The translations under genes and the position numbers were made by a program. From Anastrepha obliqua (lineage: Eukaryota; Arthropoda; Insecta; Diptera; Tephritidae), in contig NC_072893.1 of the NCBI RefSeq assembly GCF_027943255.1, forward strand, positions 127,347,784 through 127,411,783: DNA of 64,000 nt, written 5' to 3'. Below, piece by piece: positions 1 through 11,379 of the stretch (its first letter is position 1; each line of letters opens with the position of its first letter). The notes beneath the pieces are model-generated. The model saw only the letters and a program-made list of their open reading frames with translations, was not told the origin of the DNA and made no database searches.

Positions 1-30
1 GAGGTGTACTACCTAGCACACCGTTATTCG

Positions 31-48
31 GCTCTGAGCGAATTTGAC
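31..48 (-). repeat. Dispersed repeat, end fragment (copy 1)
   Basis: The 18 bases here (GCTCTGAGCGAATTTGAC) are the exact reverse complement of 3845-3862. Weaker similarity continues toward position 1 on this copy and to about 3895 on the other. Together they indicate two copies of one dispersed element in opposite orientation. The family is not recognised. Confidence 0.55.
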
Positions 49-64
49 AGATATGCCGACGTCG

Positions 65-117
65 TTCGTTTTGTGTTTCACTAAGCTAAAGCTAAATTTT
101 GTGAAACGCAAAACGAA
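65..117. repeat. 17-bp-stem hairpin
   Basis: The arms at 65-81 (TTCGTTTTGTGTTTCAC) and 101-117 (GTGAAACGCAAAACGAA) are reverse complements except for one position, which would be a G-U pair in one of the two transcripts. The 19-nt loop is AT-rich. It lies downstream of fne and could be part of its 3' UTR or of a dispersed element. No function is claimed. Confidence 0.75.
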
Positions 118-2151
118 GGATGTAGAATCCACAGTTCCCCTCAAAAAATTCAACGAACAAATCTAGTAATTATCATCCTTGACTTCTGCCTACTAGTTAA
201 GCCGAACATTGCAGCTTTTGTGTAGTAGTAGCTATGGTGCACGATATTCCTGGTTTTCTCCAACTCTCTCTCACTTCCCCCTCTCTCTACCTCTCCCTCT
301 CTCTCTTCACACTCAAGTCTTCTTCGCTCACGCCATGCTCCACTACTTTCACCTTGCCTACTTAACCATTCAGAGTATCACATCGTTGACTTAGCATACG
401 CCATGTCTCGCTCTCTTTCTCAGTCTTTGCGCACAACGATATGCTCGACCGCTCTCATTATACCCGCTTAGCCAATTAATGCATCGCATTGCCACCTTCA
501 TGTAATTTGCACTCGGTTTTAAAATTTCAAATAATTCACACATTTATTTAGATAATTTCATGGCAATATCAATTAATAAATTTATAATAATAATAATAAA
601 TTTAATAATAGCAAATAGCTTCTTTTTTTTACTTATGTAATGAATGTATATTTTTATTTGCGGTATTTTATACTGTTATATTAGATTTTTATGCTGTTAA
701 ATATGCGTTTCTGTTGCTTTTATTTGTGTGTGTTTGTGAGTATTCTTTTATTTTGTTCTTATTTTTCGTTTTCTTTTCATTAATGTTTATGTTTCATGCA
801 ATAATTAATATGAATTTATAATACTTTTATTTTTTCAAGTTTTTCTCAGCTTTTGTTACTACGAAATTAATAAATTAATTAATTACGAAAATCCATAAAT
901 ATATATTATAGACAAATACAAATACAAATACAATTTAATTAAGTACAATGCAATTAGTTTAAAAAGGTTTACAAGTGTGACTAAGTATTTTGTTTAAATA
1001 AATTTTGCTTAAATATTTTCCACATAATAATTTATAGTTATTTAATTATAATAGTTAATAATAAGTAATAAATATTAATATATGTATGTATATAAGTAGT
1101 TATACGATGAGTTTGAGAATTATTTGTTTTTTATATTTATTTTTCGCTTTGCTTTCCAGCATTTCGCTTAACTTTATTTTTAATATTTTGTTCTCAGGGT
1201 TGATTTTTGCGGAAACTATTTGTGCCAGTGTTGATTTTTGCAGTATTGATATTTATTTAGACCGGTTCTTTCTAGTGTTGCCGTCTGCTTAACGGGGCTT
1301 GTTGCAGTGTTGCATTGCCTCTGTCGATCTCTCGCGGCGTTGCCAATTACTCTTCACTTCCGCTCTTTGTGTTTAATTTTGTTTTTTCTTTTTTGGCAAA
1401 CAGCTGGCTAAGCTTATGGCAAAGTATTATTTTTTAGCTTAAGCTTACTGCTGTGGTTGTCGCTCTCATACTCAACTACTTGCGGCGCTTTTGAACACAC
1501 AAAAAATATTGCCTAGAAAGCATTTTGTTAGCTAACATTTTTTCGCTTTCCTCTCTCCCTTACTGCCATGTCGTCCAACATACTGTTTTACGGCATCAAC
1601 GATTTATTCTTATTTTTGCTAACAAATTTTTAAAGTTCAATAGATTTTACAAAACCAAACAATTTTGCAGAAATTATAATTTTTACTAATTTTTTCAATC
1701 AATTTTTTTAAATGTTAGTGTGAGCAGCAGTAAATGTCAATTTCGTCTCTCAACACACGCATTGTATATTTAATTTCTCTTCTGCTGCACTCCTCACAAC
1801 TATGCTTCATATAGATACATATAATGTAATATTATATATAATTTCTGTAAATTTTTTAAATATTTTTTTCATATTTTTAAATGTTTTTATTTATTTATTA
1901 TTATTATTTTTTTTTTTTTGTTTTTTGTTAAGTTGAACTGCGGTGTTTTTTGGTTGATCTCAATTCATTCTTAATTTTTGATCTCAATATTATTTGCTGC
2001 TCTTTGTAAGCCGGCTTGTCACACAAAAGTTCTGCTTGTTGTTGTTGCTGCTTGTCTTGCTTTTTCTTTCATCTTTTTTCTTGCTCTTATTGTTGCTGTT
2101 ACTTTTGTGTGTGTTGCTGTTGTTGGTTTTCTTTGCAGCACTCAGGCCCAC

Positions 2152-2607
<456 letters not shown>

Positions 2608-2931
2608 TCACATACGAAAACGCGGTCACCGAGAGAGTTCTATTGAGCTGCTACTTTTTTGAGACTAACAAAATAAAAACAAACTGCACAAATATTTGTT
2701 GATGCTTGCATTAATGAGCGTCAGCTTTCAGAGCAAAATGCGGTTGGGGCAAGAATTATACATATTTGAGTAACCTCAGAAGTCTGAAGAGATATTAAAA
2801 AATCAGAGCAGGTGAGTCAAATTTTTTTTATTGAGTATTAATTGTTGTAAAGCTCAGGCTTTGAAAGGCAAACTGCAAATTTTCATTTACAAATGGGAGC
2901 ACAAAACCTATTGGAAAAGAAAGGTAATTGG

Positions 2932-3190
2932 CAAGGCGGATTCATTAAAGGTGGTGGCACTAGGTCAGCAGCAACGTTTTGTACGTTTCATTGTCACGAC
3001 AAAGTATGAAACAAATTATGAATTCGCTTTGTTTCATACTGTGCAACGTTTTGTACGTTTCATTGTCACGACCAAGTATGAAACAAATTATGAATTCGCT
3101 TTGTTTCATACTGTGCAAATCAGCTGATTTACCTATACGAATTGAGTTCTCTATAATTCTTGGATACCACCTTTAATAGATTCGTCTCAG
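2932..3190. mobile_element. MITE-like element with internal 72-bp duplication (family A, copy 1)
   Basis: The left end (about 2934-2955, AGGCGGATTCATTAAAGGTG) and right end (about 3167-3189) are inverted repeats of roughly 20 bp around the core ATTAAAGGTGGT. No coding capacity is present. The interior carries two tandem 72-bp units (2972-3043 and 3044-3115) differing by one base. A related copy at about 47993-48200 shares the interior and the right end, including CAGCTGATTTACC and TTAATAGATTCG. The element sits in the last fne intron. The superfamily is uncertain: a TTAA lies at each end, but inside the conserved repeat rather than clearly as target duplication. Confidence 0.6.
2972..3115. 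repeat. Tandem duplication, two 72-bp units
   Basis: Units 2972-3043 and 3044-3115 are identical apart from GACAAAG versus GACCAAG. Each contains a hairpin TATGAAACAAA...TTTGTTTCATA. Since 72 is divisible by three, the duplication also makes a repeated open frame here, which is coincidental and not a gene. Confidence 0.9.
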
Positions 3191-3844
3191 TAGTTGGTGA
3201 TATATGACTGTGAATAGAGCGTCAATTCTATAAAAAGAAGCTTTGAATACGGGACAAAGGAAAGGGAACGAAAAGAGTTGCGACCTTTAATAGGTCGTGC
3301 AGGTGTATTATATTCCCTGGCAATGATTGATGAGCTATATATGGAGCTACAGAAGCTCCCATTCTATCTCCTTTATTGTTAATTGCAAAAAGGCTCATAT
3401 TACTTTGGCTCGTATTACATCTGCAAGGTAGCTTCAGTCACAATGTACAGAATGCAGAGGTGTGGCCAGCATTATACCTTTAAGCGGCTTTCAGCGACTT
3501 AGAAGGATTCAACAGATTGGCTGACGTTTACGAAAAAACTGTAATTGTGTTAGTGATACATGAAAAAAAATCAGCACAATTCTCAATCATGGTACTTCGT
3601 TTGAACAACGACTGCTTCTACGAGTTTAAAATGGGTGAAAAGAGCGGGCAGCAGAAATTACTGTCAGAATTTTGATTCTATCAACTTTGAGTGGGTCAAA
3701 GAACTGCTTCCATCCTCGAGTGTGTGACGTCACATTGATATAGTTGCATAAGAGAGATGTGAAAATGCGCACAAGAATGCAATAAGAGAAGAAATGACAC
3801 AAACAACACACGGGTAAATTTCACAAGTGCAACGTCACATACAC

Positions 3845-3895
3845 GTCAAATTCGCTCAGAGCAAAGTAGCGGTACCACGATCGGCGCCACCTTAC
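3845..3895 (+). repeat. Dispersed repeat, end fragment (copy 2)
   Basis: This copy begins GTCAAATTCGCTCAGAGC, matching the reverse complement of the window start, and runs on into GCGGTACCACGATCGGCGCC. It lies inside the last fne intron. The internal palindromic GGCGCC end suggests a transposon terminus, but no open reading frame or partner terminus was found. Confidence 0.5.
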
Positions 3896-5561
3896 AACTC
3901 TTTCCATCGTGGGATGGGTCTGTCTTGTATGCATAGCTCTCACAAACTCTCTTTTTTTCTATTTTCATGCTCTTGGTGGTAACTCTCCTTAACACTTCTG
4001 CTCTTATATGTAATCTCCAAAACATTCCTAGTAGGAATTATCTACCTATGGACATCTTTTTTACTATTTTCTTAAAGCTATGTATAAAACATTTTTTTTT
4101 TTTCAATTTGACATCGATTTTTGCATGCCGTTTGGGGAACGTATATTATATAATTTTTTTAATTAAAATATTTTTTTTTCTTTTTGTAAAATAATTCTTT
4201 ATATAAAATAAATACAAGTAGTGATTGTAAACAGTAAAACAACAAGAACGTGGAGAGACAGTGATAATAAAACTTAAGTAAAATACTTTTTTTAATCAAT
4301 ATTTAACTCAACGGGTGGTTTGCTATATTACAATGCCAGAGGATGAGAATGATGAAATTTTTTTTCTTAAAATTTTTAAAAAGCCTTTGTTTAGTTTCTA
4401 TACTTTTTTAGAGTTATCAACAAAAACGACATTGAAACTAAAACTAATACATACGTAAGTAACTCAATGTAGAAACTAAGGCGAGAGCGCGTAAAAATAA
4501 AGCAAATAGTGCATGAAAGTAGAAAGCTAAGGGGGCGGAGTTCATAACTAATACAATCATAGCAATTAAAATCTGGCGCCTTATTACTGTTCGTACACTG
4601 AAAACAAAAAATTGTAATAATTATAACAGTAAGTTTTTGCTTCATCGACATTTAAAACAGGCAAATTTTAAATTTTAAACACTATAAATTTCAAAATTTT
4701 TTAAATGCAGTTTTTAAATATAGGCTTTTTCGAGTGAGTGAAGTGAGGAACTAAAATTTTTGAAATGAAAAAAATAAAACTTTTAATTAACATTTATTTT
4801 ACAATTGTTTTACTTCAACTTAGAATAAAAACTAGTAAATTAACGAAAATAATTGTAAGAGACCAAATAATTAACACAGCTAACAATGCATTCCAGCATT
4901 TTATTAAAAACTTTTTTATTTCTCTCTTAGCTACTATATTTAAAAACAAGTCGTAATAGAAAATACAACGATTTGACACTAAAAGCCACCAAAATAGAAA
5001 TCAAGCAAACTGCTTTAATTGCTGTTAATAAAATATGCAACTTAGGACTGCTTTACATTTAAGGTTACGAATAATTAATTTTAAATTCACAAGATAAAAT
5101 ATTTTACGATTAAATTTGGAGACTAAAAATTTCAATCTTTTATATTTTAATTACTTCTTTTGCTTAACGAATTATGTGAATATAAGATATTTATTAAAAT
5201 TCTGAGAGGCTGATGTAAATTTTTCAACGAAATGTTTTCATACAATTATTTTAGTGATAAATAATTAGCTGGCTCAGCAAATTAATTGGGTTTTTTGTAC
5301 GTTTTTGAATTACTAATTTTCGTATTTTATTTTATTAATTTTGTTATTATGTTTTTTTTGTTTTTTGGTTATTAATTAATTAAAAAACAGAAATTTTTAA
5401 TTTTTTCGTTTTTCTTAATTTTGTTGTTCTAAACAAATGTTGTTTTTACACGAAAAAACATTACAAAATAGTCAAAACATTAACTAAAACTAAACGAACT
5501 GAAATTATTAAAATTTTGGTACCAACAAGGTTTTTGTAATTTAAAATTTTATTTTTATTTT

Positions 5562-5671
5562 ATATAATTGGCACTTACACCCTTTTTGGGTGTTTAGCAG
5601 AGGTCTCCTATTTGAGGCGTCGTCTTGCTGTCGTTTCACAAATGGAGGTATCTGCAGTTTTAAGCCGATTA
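5562..5671 (-). repeat. tRNA-derived SINE family B, diverged fragment
   Basis: The plus strand reads TTGGCACTTACACC, TTTTTGGGTGTTTAGC, CTCCTATTTGAGG, CACAAATGGAGGTATCTGC and TTTTAAGCCGATT. This is the same series of blocks as the tail half of the full SINE copy at 61180-61500, with more substitutions. The tRNA-like head is missing. It lies in the last fne intron. Confidence 0.65.
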
Positions 5672-5934
5672 TTTTATTTTTATTATATTAGTTCTCACAT
5701 AAATTTCTAAACTATTTCAATTCCTTTACGCCATTACAAACAACCGTTATGTGAAGAAAAATGTACAACTTTCACTGTGAACAAGCGCGCGTGGGCATAA
5801 GAGTTTGGGTCAAATTAACAAATAAATTCAACACTTTAAAATTTTTATTTTTTTCATTTTAATTTTTTTTATTTTTATATTGATTATTTTTTACTTTGTC
5901 ATACATTTATTTCTCTTTTATTTATACAGTGCAC

Positions 5935-5995
5935 TTACTCTTCAGCGGACACCTAAGTGACTGAAACAAGTGTCGGCTAAGAGAGGTGTCCGCTT
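5935..5995. mobile_element. Possible DNA-transposon terminus with CAGTG end
   Basis: The segment begins TACAGTGCACTTAC, a TA followed by CAGTG as in Tc1/pogo-type ends. It contains inverted 11-bp arms (AGCGGACACCT at about 5944 and AGGTGTCCGCT at about 5985). The inner sequence TCGGCTAAGAGAGGTGTCCGC resembles termini of pogo/Tigger-type elements as I know them. No matching far end or transposase was found, and the assignment is tentative. Confidence 0.35.
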
Positions 5996-6017
5996 AAAAC
6001 CGCAATTAGTGGTGTTT

Positions 6018-6056
6018 TAGCCATAACGCCATAGCCGTACCCATAACCATAGCCAA
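6018..6056. repeat. CCATAA/CCATAG-rich arm left of the LINE
   Basis: The segment reads TTAGCCATAACGCCATAGCC and CCCATAACCATAGCC. Its complement reappears at 8371-8398 and 8448-8481 on the far side of the LINE. The pair behaves like the arms of an older repeat that the LINE interrupted. Confidence 0.45.
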
Positions 6057-6076
6057 AATTACCATTAACAGTTAAT

Positions 6077-6409
6077 GTGCAAGCAAATTTAAAGAATCAC
6101 TTCCCCAATCACTCACCAATTGTATTCACTTTAAGCGAATACTTAATATCAAAAATAAACAAACCAACACTGGTGAATCATAAAACCGACTGGCAAAGTT
6201 TTAAGTTAATTCTAAAGGAAAATATAAATCTGAATGCTTCCATAAAATCGAAAAAGAAATTAGACGAAGAAATCGAAAAATATATCAAAATTATCCAACA
6301 AGCGGCCTGGCAATGCACACCGGAAATAAAAAGAAGGCTTAAAGGAAATAGTTATGCGAGGGAGATTTTAATGCTAATAAAAAATAAACGTAGATTGAGA
6401 AGAAAATGA
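6077..6409 (+). pseudogene. Endonuclease tail and linker of the jockey-like element
   Basis: This 110-codon frame encodes the end of the apurinic-like endonuclease (NHSPIVFTL, matching the conserved SDHxP region) and the linker leading to the RT. A TGA after LRRK ends it where a Trp is expected, and the frame then continues with further stops to 6845. It is 5'-truncated, as is usual for LINE copies. Confidence 0.7.
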
Positions 6410-6845
6410 CAATAAACCAGAGCACCACAAGACAAAGCCAAACTCAATAAACTCTCTACACAACTAAAAGAAGAAATAAAACAACTTAAAAATGACTCCA
6501 TTATAGATGCTCTAGAAAATTGAAAGAGCGATAAACGGACTGTTCACTATGGAAGGCAACTAAAACCTTGAAAAGGCCTATTATGCATTCCCCACCAATA
6601 AGAAATTATGATGGCAGCTGGGCCAAATCTAACGAACAAAAAGCTGAGAGATTTGCCGAATATCTTCAAAACATTTTTCATCCTAACGAAGGAGATGAGT
6701 TAGAAAATATACCGCATTCCCCTTGACTTCCTTTAAAGAGGTAAAGGACACTATTCAAAATAAAATAGATAGCAAAAAAGCACCCGGTTATGACCTTATA
6801 ACAGGGAAAATATTAAAAGAATAGCCCAATAATGCTATTGTCAAA

Positions 6846-7790
6846 TTGACACATTTGATTAATGCTGCATTTCGTTTAGAATATGTACCGCAACAATGGA
6901 AAATAGCGGAAGTTATTATGCTTCCAAAACCAGGAAAGCCACCACACGATGTGACATCATACCGACCAATATCGTTGTTACCAATTTTATCTAAGCTCTT
7001 TGAAAAAATCTTGCTAAAAAGATTAAAACCATTGTTAGATGCAAAATGCCTTGTACCAAACCATCAATTTGATTTTCGAAATGAGCACTCAACGATTGAT
7101 CAAGTGCACCGCATTACTCATGTAATTAAAAAATCACTGGAAGAAAAAGAAATCTGTTCTGCGGTATTCCTGGATGTATCGCAAGCTTTTGATAAACTAT
7201 GGCATGAGGGACTAATCCATAAACTTCAAGCAGTTCTACCAATCCAGTACTCAAACATTTTAAAATCCTACTTAACGAGCAGATACTTTAGAATAAAGCA
7301 AGCAGATGTGTATTCAGAACTGAAAGATATTAATGCAGGTGTCCCGCAAGGCAGTGTACTCGGGCCAGTTTTGTATCTCTTGTATACTAACGATATACCC
7401 ACATGCAGCAATACAAGAACTGCAACATTTGCCGATGATACTGCAGTATTAGCAACTGATGAAAAACACTTAGAAGCAATTCAGAAGTTACAAGCATCAG
7501 TAAATGCAATTCAAAATTGGACCAAAAAATGGCGTGTCAAGTTAAACGAAACCAAGTCTGTGCATGTTGACTTCACTAATAGAAATATAAATTATAAACC
7601 AATATTTATCAATAATACGGCAATACCGCATGCAAATACGGCAAAATATCTAGGAATGACCTTAGATGCTAAGCTGAGATGGAAAGCACATGTCAAGAAA
7701 ACACACGAGGAGTTAATTCTTAAATACAAGAAAATGTATTGGCTGTTAGGCCGACATTCTAAGCTCTCTATTTATAGCAAAATACTTTAA
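6846..7790 (+). pseudogene. Reverse transcriptase domain of the jockey-like element
   Basis: The longest intact frame (314 codons) covers most of the RT core. It carries LPKPGKPPHDVTSYRPISLL near residues 26-45, motif A (FLDVSQAFDKLWH, near 106), motif B (GVPQGSVLGPVLYLLYTNDI, near 163) and the catalytic FADD of motif C (near 193). The thumb region follows (WRVKLNETKSVH, AKYLGMTLDAKLRWKAHVK). The catalytic Asp residues are still present. Upstream and downstream stops mean it is not a functional protein. HQFDFRNEHST replaces the usual QFGFR form. Confidence 0.9.
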
Positions 7791-8365
7791 TACAACCAAA
7801 TACTGAAACCAGTGTGGTCATATGGCATACAGCTCTGGGGCTGCACCAGTGAAAGCAACAAAAACATCATTCAATGATTCCAAAATAAAGTATAACGCGA
7901 CATCGTTAGAGCGCCGTGATACATTCGTAATTGCAATCTACATAAGGATCTTAATATAGACACCATTACGGATATCATAAAAAATTCGCAAATAAACATA
8001 AAGAGAGACTTCAGCAGCACATCAATGATGAAGCAGACAAACTACTTGTAACTGATGACCTCACGAGAAAATTAAAAAGGACGAAACCGCATGATCTCTT
8101 TTCATAAAATTTTGTCTTTACTTGAGATGATTTAATTAAATATATGTAAAATGAATTAATGAATTTTGTCAACGTTTTGTCAACGAGAAAAAAATAGTAA
8201 TAAAATACAAAAAAAAAAAAAAACTTCCCCTAAGTCAATTTATTTTCCGTCGCTCATTTCTAATATTCAAATTTTTATCGCAAGTATCATAACAAACGTA
8301 AACTATTTCACAGCTGCTTACGGTTACTGGGGAAAAAACCAAAAATTCAATAGATGCATACATAC

Positions 8366-8482
8366 TGCGGTTATGGCCATGGCGTTATGGTGCGACACCT
8401 ATAATCGTTTACAGAGATGCCCATTTGTTTGATCAGAACATCTGATTGCTATGGTTGCGGTTATGGCTAAGGTACGGCGCCA
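8366..8482. repeat. TTATGG-rich arm right of the LINE
   Basis: The segment contains GGTTATGGCCATGGCGTTATGG and GGTTGCGGTTATGGCTAAGG in pieces, the inverse of the arm at 6018-6056. It may be the second half of the element the LINE entered. Confidence 0.4.
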
Positions 8483-8744
8483 TTGATTGCAGCGTAATAG
8501 AGGTGGCCGTTAGGAGAGAGTACACTCACATACACTCAAACATTCAGGAAAAATGGGCGAGACAATGTGTGTAGCTCTAAACTCATCCTTCTTCGTGACT
8601 CCGTAAGCAGCATAAATTTGATTTTGTTAATTTCAATTTTCAAAATATTTAATCGGATGAAAACCACGCCCATCAATAGTTTTCAGAAAATTCAAAAAAT
8701 TCACAAATTTTAAATTCCGCTAATGTCGTGGAAAAATTGTATAC

Positions 8745-8790
8745 AAGTACAGGGTGCAGTTTTCAAATTCTGCCGGTCACCCTGTATAAA
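8745..8790. repeat. TACAGGGTG palindromic arms
   Basis: TACAGGGTG and CACCCTGTA face each other across about 21 bases. Sequences of the TACAGGGTG type are common ends of insect Tc1/mariner-group elements, so this may be a collapsed pair of ends with almost no interior. No transposase is near. Confidence 0.35.
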
Positions 8791-9139
8791 TTAATCTTCA
8801 CAAATACTAAAAATCTATATTTTTATTTCTTATACATTTTTCTTTTTTCTTGTTATTTTATGATTTTTATTGCGATTTTTTTACGAGTTTAACAAAAATA
8901 GGAATTAAAGGAGACTCAGAATTGAAAAAAAAACATTGTGGAAAAAATTAAAGGTTAATTACTTAAAGCAAAGAAATTCATTCCAACATTTATTTAAAAT
9001 ATAGCGTAATCTTTCTTTATTTAAGCTACAGATTTCATTTAAATTTGATAAACATTACTAGATAAGATTTGCCAAGCACAAATTATTAAGTCTTTCCTGA
9101 CGATTTTTTTTGTCGTTTTAAGTTCTAAAAGAAATATTT

Positions 9140-9225
9140 TCCACACAATTTTTTTTTAACCCATATATGTATTATCTTTAAATTAATTTTTTTTTAATCC
9201 ATATATTATCTTTAAATACATTTTT
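9140..9225. repeat. Small tandem duplication in AT-rich intron
   Basis: Two units share T-runs followed by AACCCATATATGTATTATC and AATCCATATATTATC, then TTTAAAT. The remainder of 8500-10250 outside the mini-exon candidate is AT-rich intron with no other feature I can support. Confidence 0.5.
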
Positions 9226-9399
9226 TTTCAGCAAGGCTTTATTTGCAACATAAATTTTCTTTTGTTTTTGTGAAACTAAAATTGTTTTCCGAATTATGTC
9301 GGTTCCAAATAAATAAGTTTTTTTTTCACAAAATTGCAACTCCTTTAACCAAAATTGTATAAAAATATAAATATTTTAATAATAACGAAAATTATTCAC

Positions 9400-9444
9400 C
9401 TTTGTAAACCCTTGTTAATGGCTAACATCGGGCTTTTTCCAATG
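9400..9444 (-). CDS. fne: Candidate second fne mini-exon in the RRM2-RRM3 hinge intron
   Basis: Within the AT-rich last intron, a 45-nt segment lies between GATTTCGTTTTTAG and AAAG before GTGAATAA on the minus strand. Its phase fits exactly: the AG left over from exon 4 plus its first base gives Ser, 14 open codons follow, and its final AG joins the A of the last exon to restore Arg. The hinge would become ...GRI-SIGKSPMLAINKGLQR-YSPLAG, adding 15 residues with three basic ones. The downstream intron has U-rich runs that an ELAV-family regulator could bind. The acceptor is weak and I have no alignment behind this call. A chance 45-nt open segment is possible, so this is a candidate only. Confidence 0.45.
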
Positions 9445-10270
9445 CTAAAAACGAAATCGGCATTTTTGTTCAAATGGTTTTTTTTTTGTTTTTTAAATTA
9501 AGTAGAAAAAAGAAAAAACGAAAAAGAAGGAAAAATTAAATAAGTACGGTTTTGTTTAAAAAAATTATTAGCACAAAATTTGCGGTTGTATGACTGTTAA
9601 ATTTGTTAAAATTTTTTGGAAATTTAAAATAAGTTTAGAAAAAAAATACTGAAGAAATTTAAGGAATTTTTCGTAAAATCTTTAAAGTTGAAAAATGTGT
9701 TCGAAAGTATTTCAGGTTTGAATATCTTTGTTTGGAAATAATATTCAGCTAGACGCTGAGTGAAAAATACTTAACAGAAATGCAAAATATAACTAAAATT
9801 AGGTGGGTTCTTTAAAACATTTTCAATATTTCAGCTTGACGTTTAACCTGAGTTAAAATAAATTGCAGAATGTCGCCTCAACAGCTGTCTGGTTGAGAGA
9901 ATTTGGCTGAGCTTTAAGGCTGCGCTAACTAAGTGATGTTTGATTTAACTAAACGCAGAGCTTTGCTAAGGGAAATGTTTTATGAAAATGTTAAAAGGCT
10001 ATGGCTATTGCTTGGAAATGTAGTGCTAACGGCTCACTGTTTAAAGTAGATATACATTTTGGAGTCACTAACTGTATGTGCATACAGTATATCAAATAAG
10101 CTTTGGAACTAAAAACTCACGCTTGAGCACCTAAATGGCTCACTAACCTTATCATACTAAGTATTTAAAAGTTTCTTTTTTTTTATAACAGCTACGACTC
10201 CGTGCTTATTTCTGAATTTCTTAATTTAGTGTATTAACTGATTTTCCTTTCCTCCCCTGCACCTCACTTA

Positions 10271-10555
<285 letters not shown>

Positions 10556-10880
10556 TTAAAGAGCGTGTATAGAACATAATAAAAATCTAAAAATCTCTAA
10601 AAGAGACGCCGATGCACTCAAAAAGAGCGCTTTTTATATTGTGTTTATTTTAACTCGAAGAGAGTCAACTAAATTGAGTGCATTGACTATGAACTCATGG
10701 TATGTGCCCCAGCTAATTTGGTTTTCAACTTGGCTATGTTCAACGTCTGAGCTTGGAGCATGACATGTAGTTAGTATACCTTATACTTAAATAGTTACTC
10801 CATTTCTTTATACCAAGCTTTTGCAAGTGCGAACTGATATTTTTTTTCTTCTCTCATTTGCTGCCGCCACATCCTTTTTA

Positions 10881-11228
<348 letters not shown>

Positions 11229-11278
11229 CTAATAATTTGACTTTCAGCGTGGTTCATAATCACAGCTATTAAACTTAC

Positions 11279-11323
11279 CTTGCTGTAATGCCGGATTGAG
11301 CGCGGTCAAGGAAGCTGGCAACA
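11279..11323 (-). CDS. fne: fne 45-nt mini-exon inside RRM1
   Basis: A 45-nt exon lies between a good acceptor (pyrimidine-rich run, then TAATGTGCAG) and a strong donor (CAAG before GTAAGTTT). Read in phase 1 from the previous exon, it encodes V-LPASLTALNPALQQ, a segment I recognise from Drosophila FNE. The insert sits in the loop between RRM1 strands 2 and 3, just before the RNP1 motif in the next exon. Its length is a multiple of three and both ends are phase 1, so skipping it leaves an intact frame ([11 protein letters not shown]). It is too short to appear as an open reading frame of its own. Whether it is constitutive or a cassette exon cannot be told from the DNA. Confidence 0.88.
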
Positions 11324-11379
11324 CTGCACATTAGAGAACGAAATATGGTTTTAATGCACTTAAGTTGTTTTTTTTTTAA

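Larger units (their letters stand above)
1..2151 (-). other. Probable fne 3' UTR and downstream flank
   Basis: The minus strand downstream of the fne stop begins with about 150 nt rich in CAA and AGCAA, then becomes very AT-rich. Several AATAAA-type signals are possible on the minus strand, for example around 1880-1900, but none clearly marks the end. Drosophila fne has neuron-specific long 3' UTRs, so much of this stretch may be transcribed. No convincing open reading frame is present on either strand. A strong hairpin (65-117) and a copy of a dispersed repeat (about 1-50) lie at the far end. Confidence 0.4.
6062..8223 (+). mobile_element. 5'-truncated jockey-like non-LTR retrotransposon
   Basis: This is a decayed LINE in the last fne intron, antisense to fne. 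It starts in the end of an endonuclease domain (PNHSPIVFTLSEYLI), runs through the linker (QQAAWQCTPEIKRRLKGN) and the whole reverse transcriptase, then a C-terminal region (WSYGIQLWGCTSESNKNIIQ). It ends in a poly(A) tract at about 8208-8223. Several stops and frame changes break it, including one at 6407 where the family normally has Trp in the R-R-K-W-Q stretch. The order of domains and the FADD-type RT place it in the jockey clade. No target-site duplication could be assigned. Arms rich in TTATGG/CCATAA lie on both sides. Confidence 0.85.

Noticed and set aside
10155..10172. A 9-nt micro-exon (TATGATAAG) before a GTTAGTGAG donor in the fne last intron
   Set aside because: The phase fits, but there is no pyrimidine tract and nine bases match too easily by chance.
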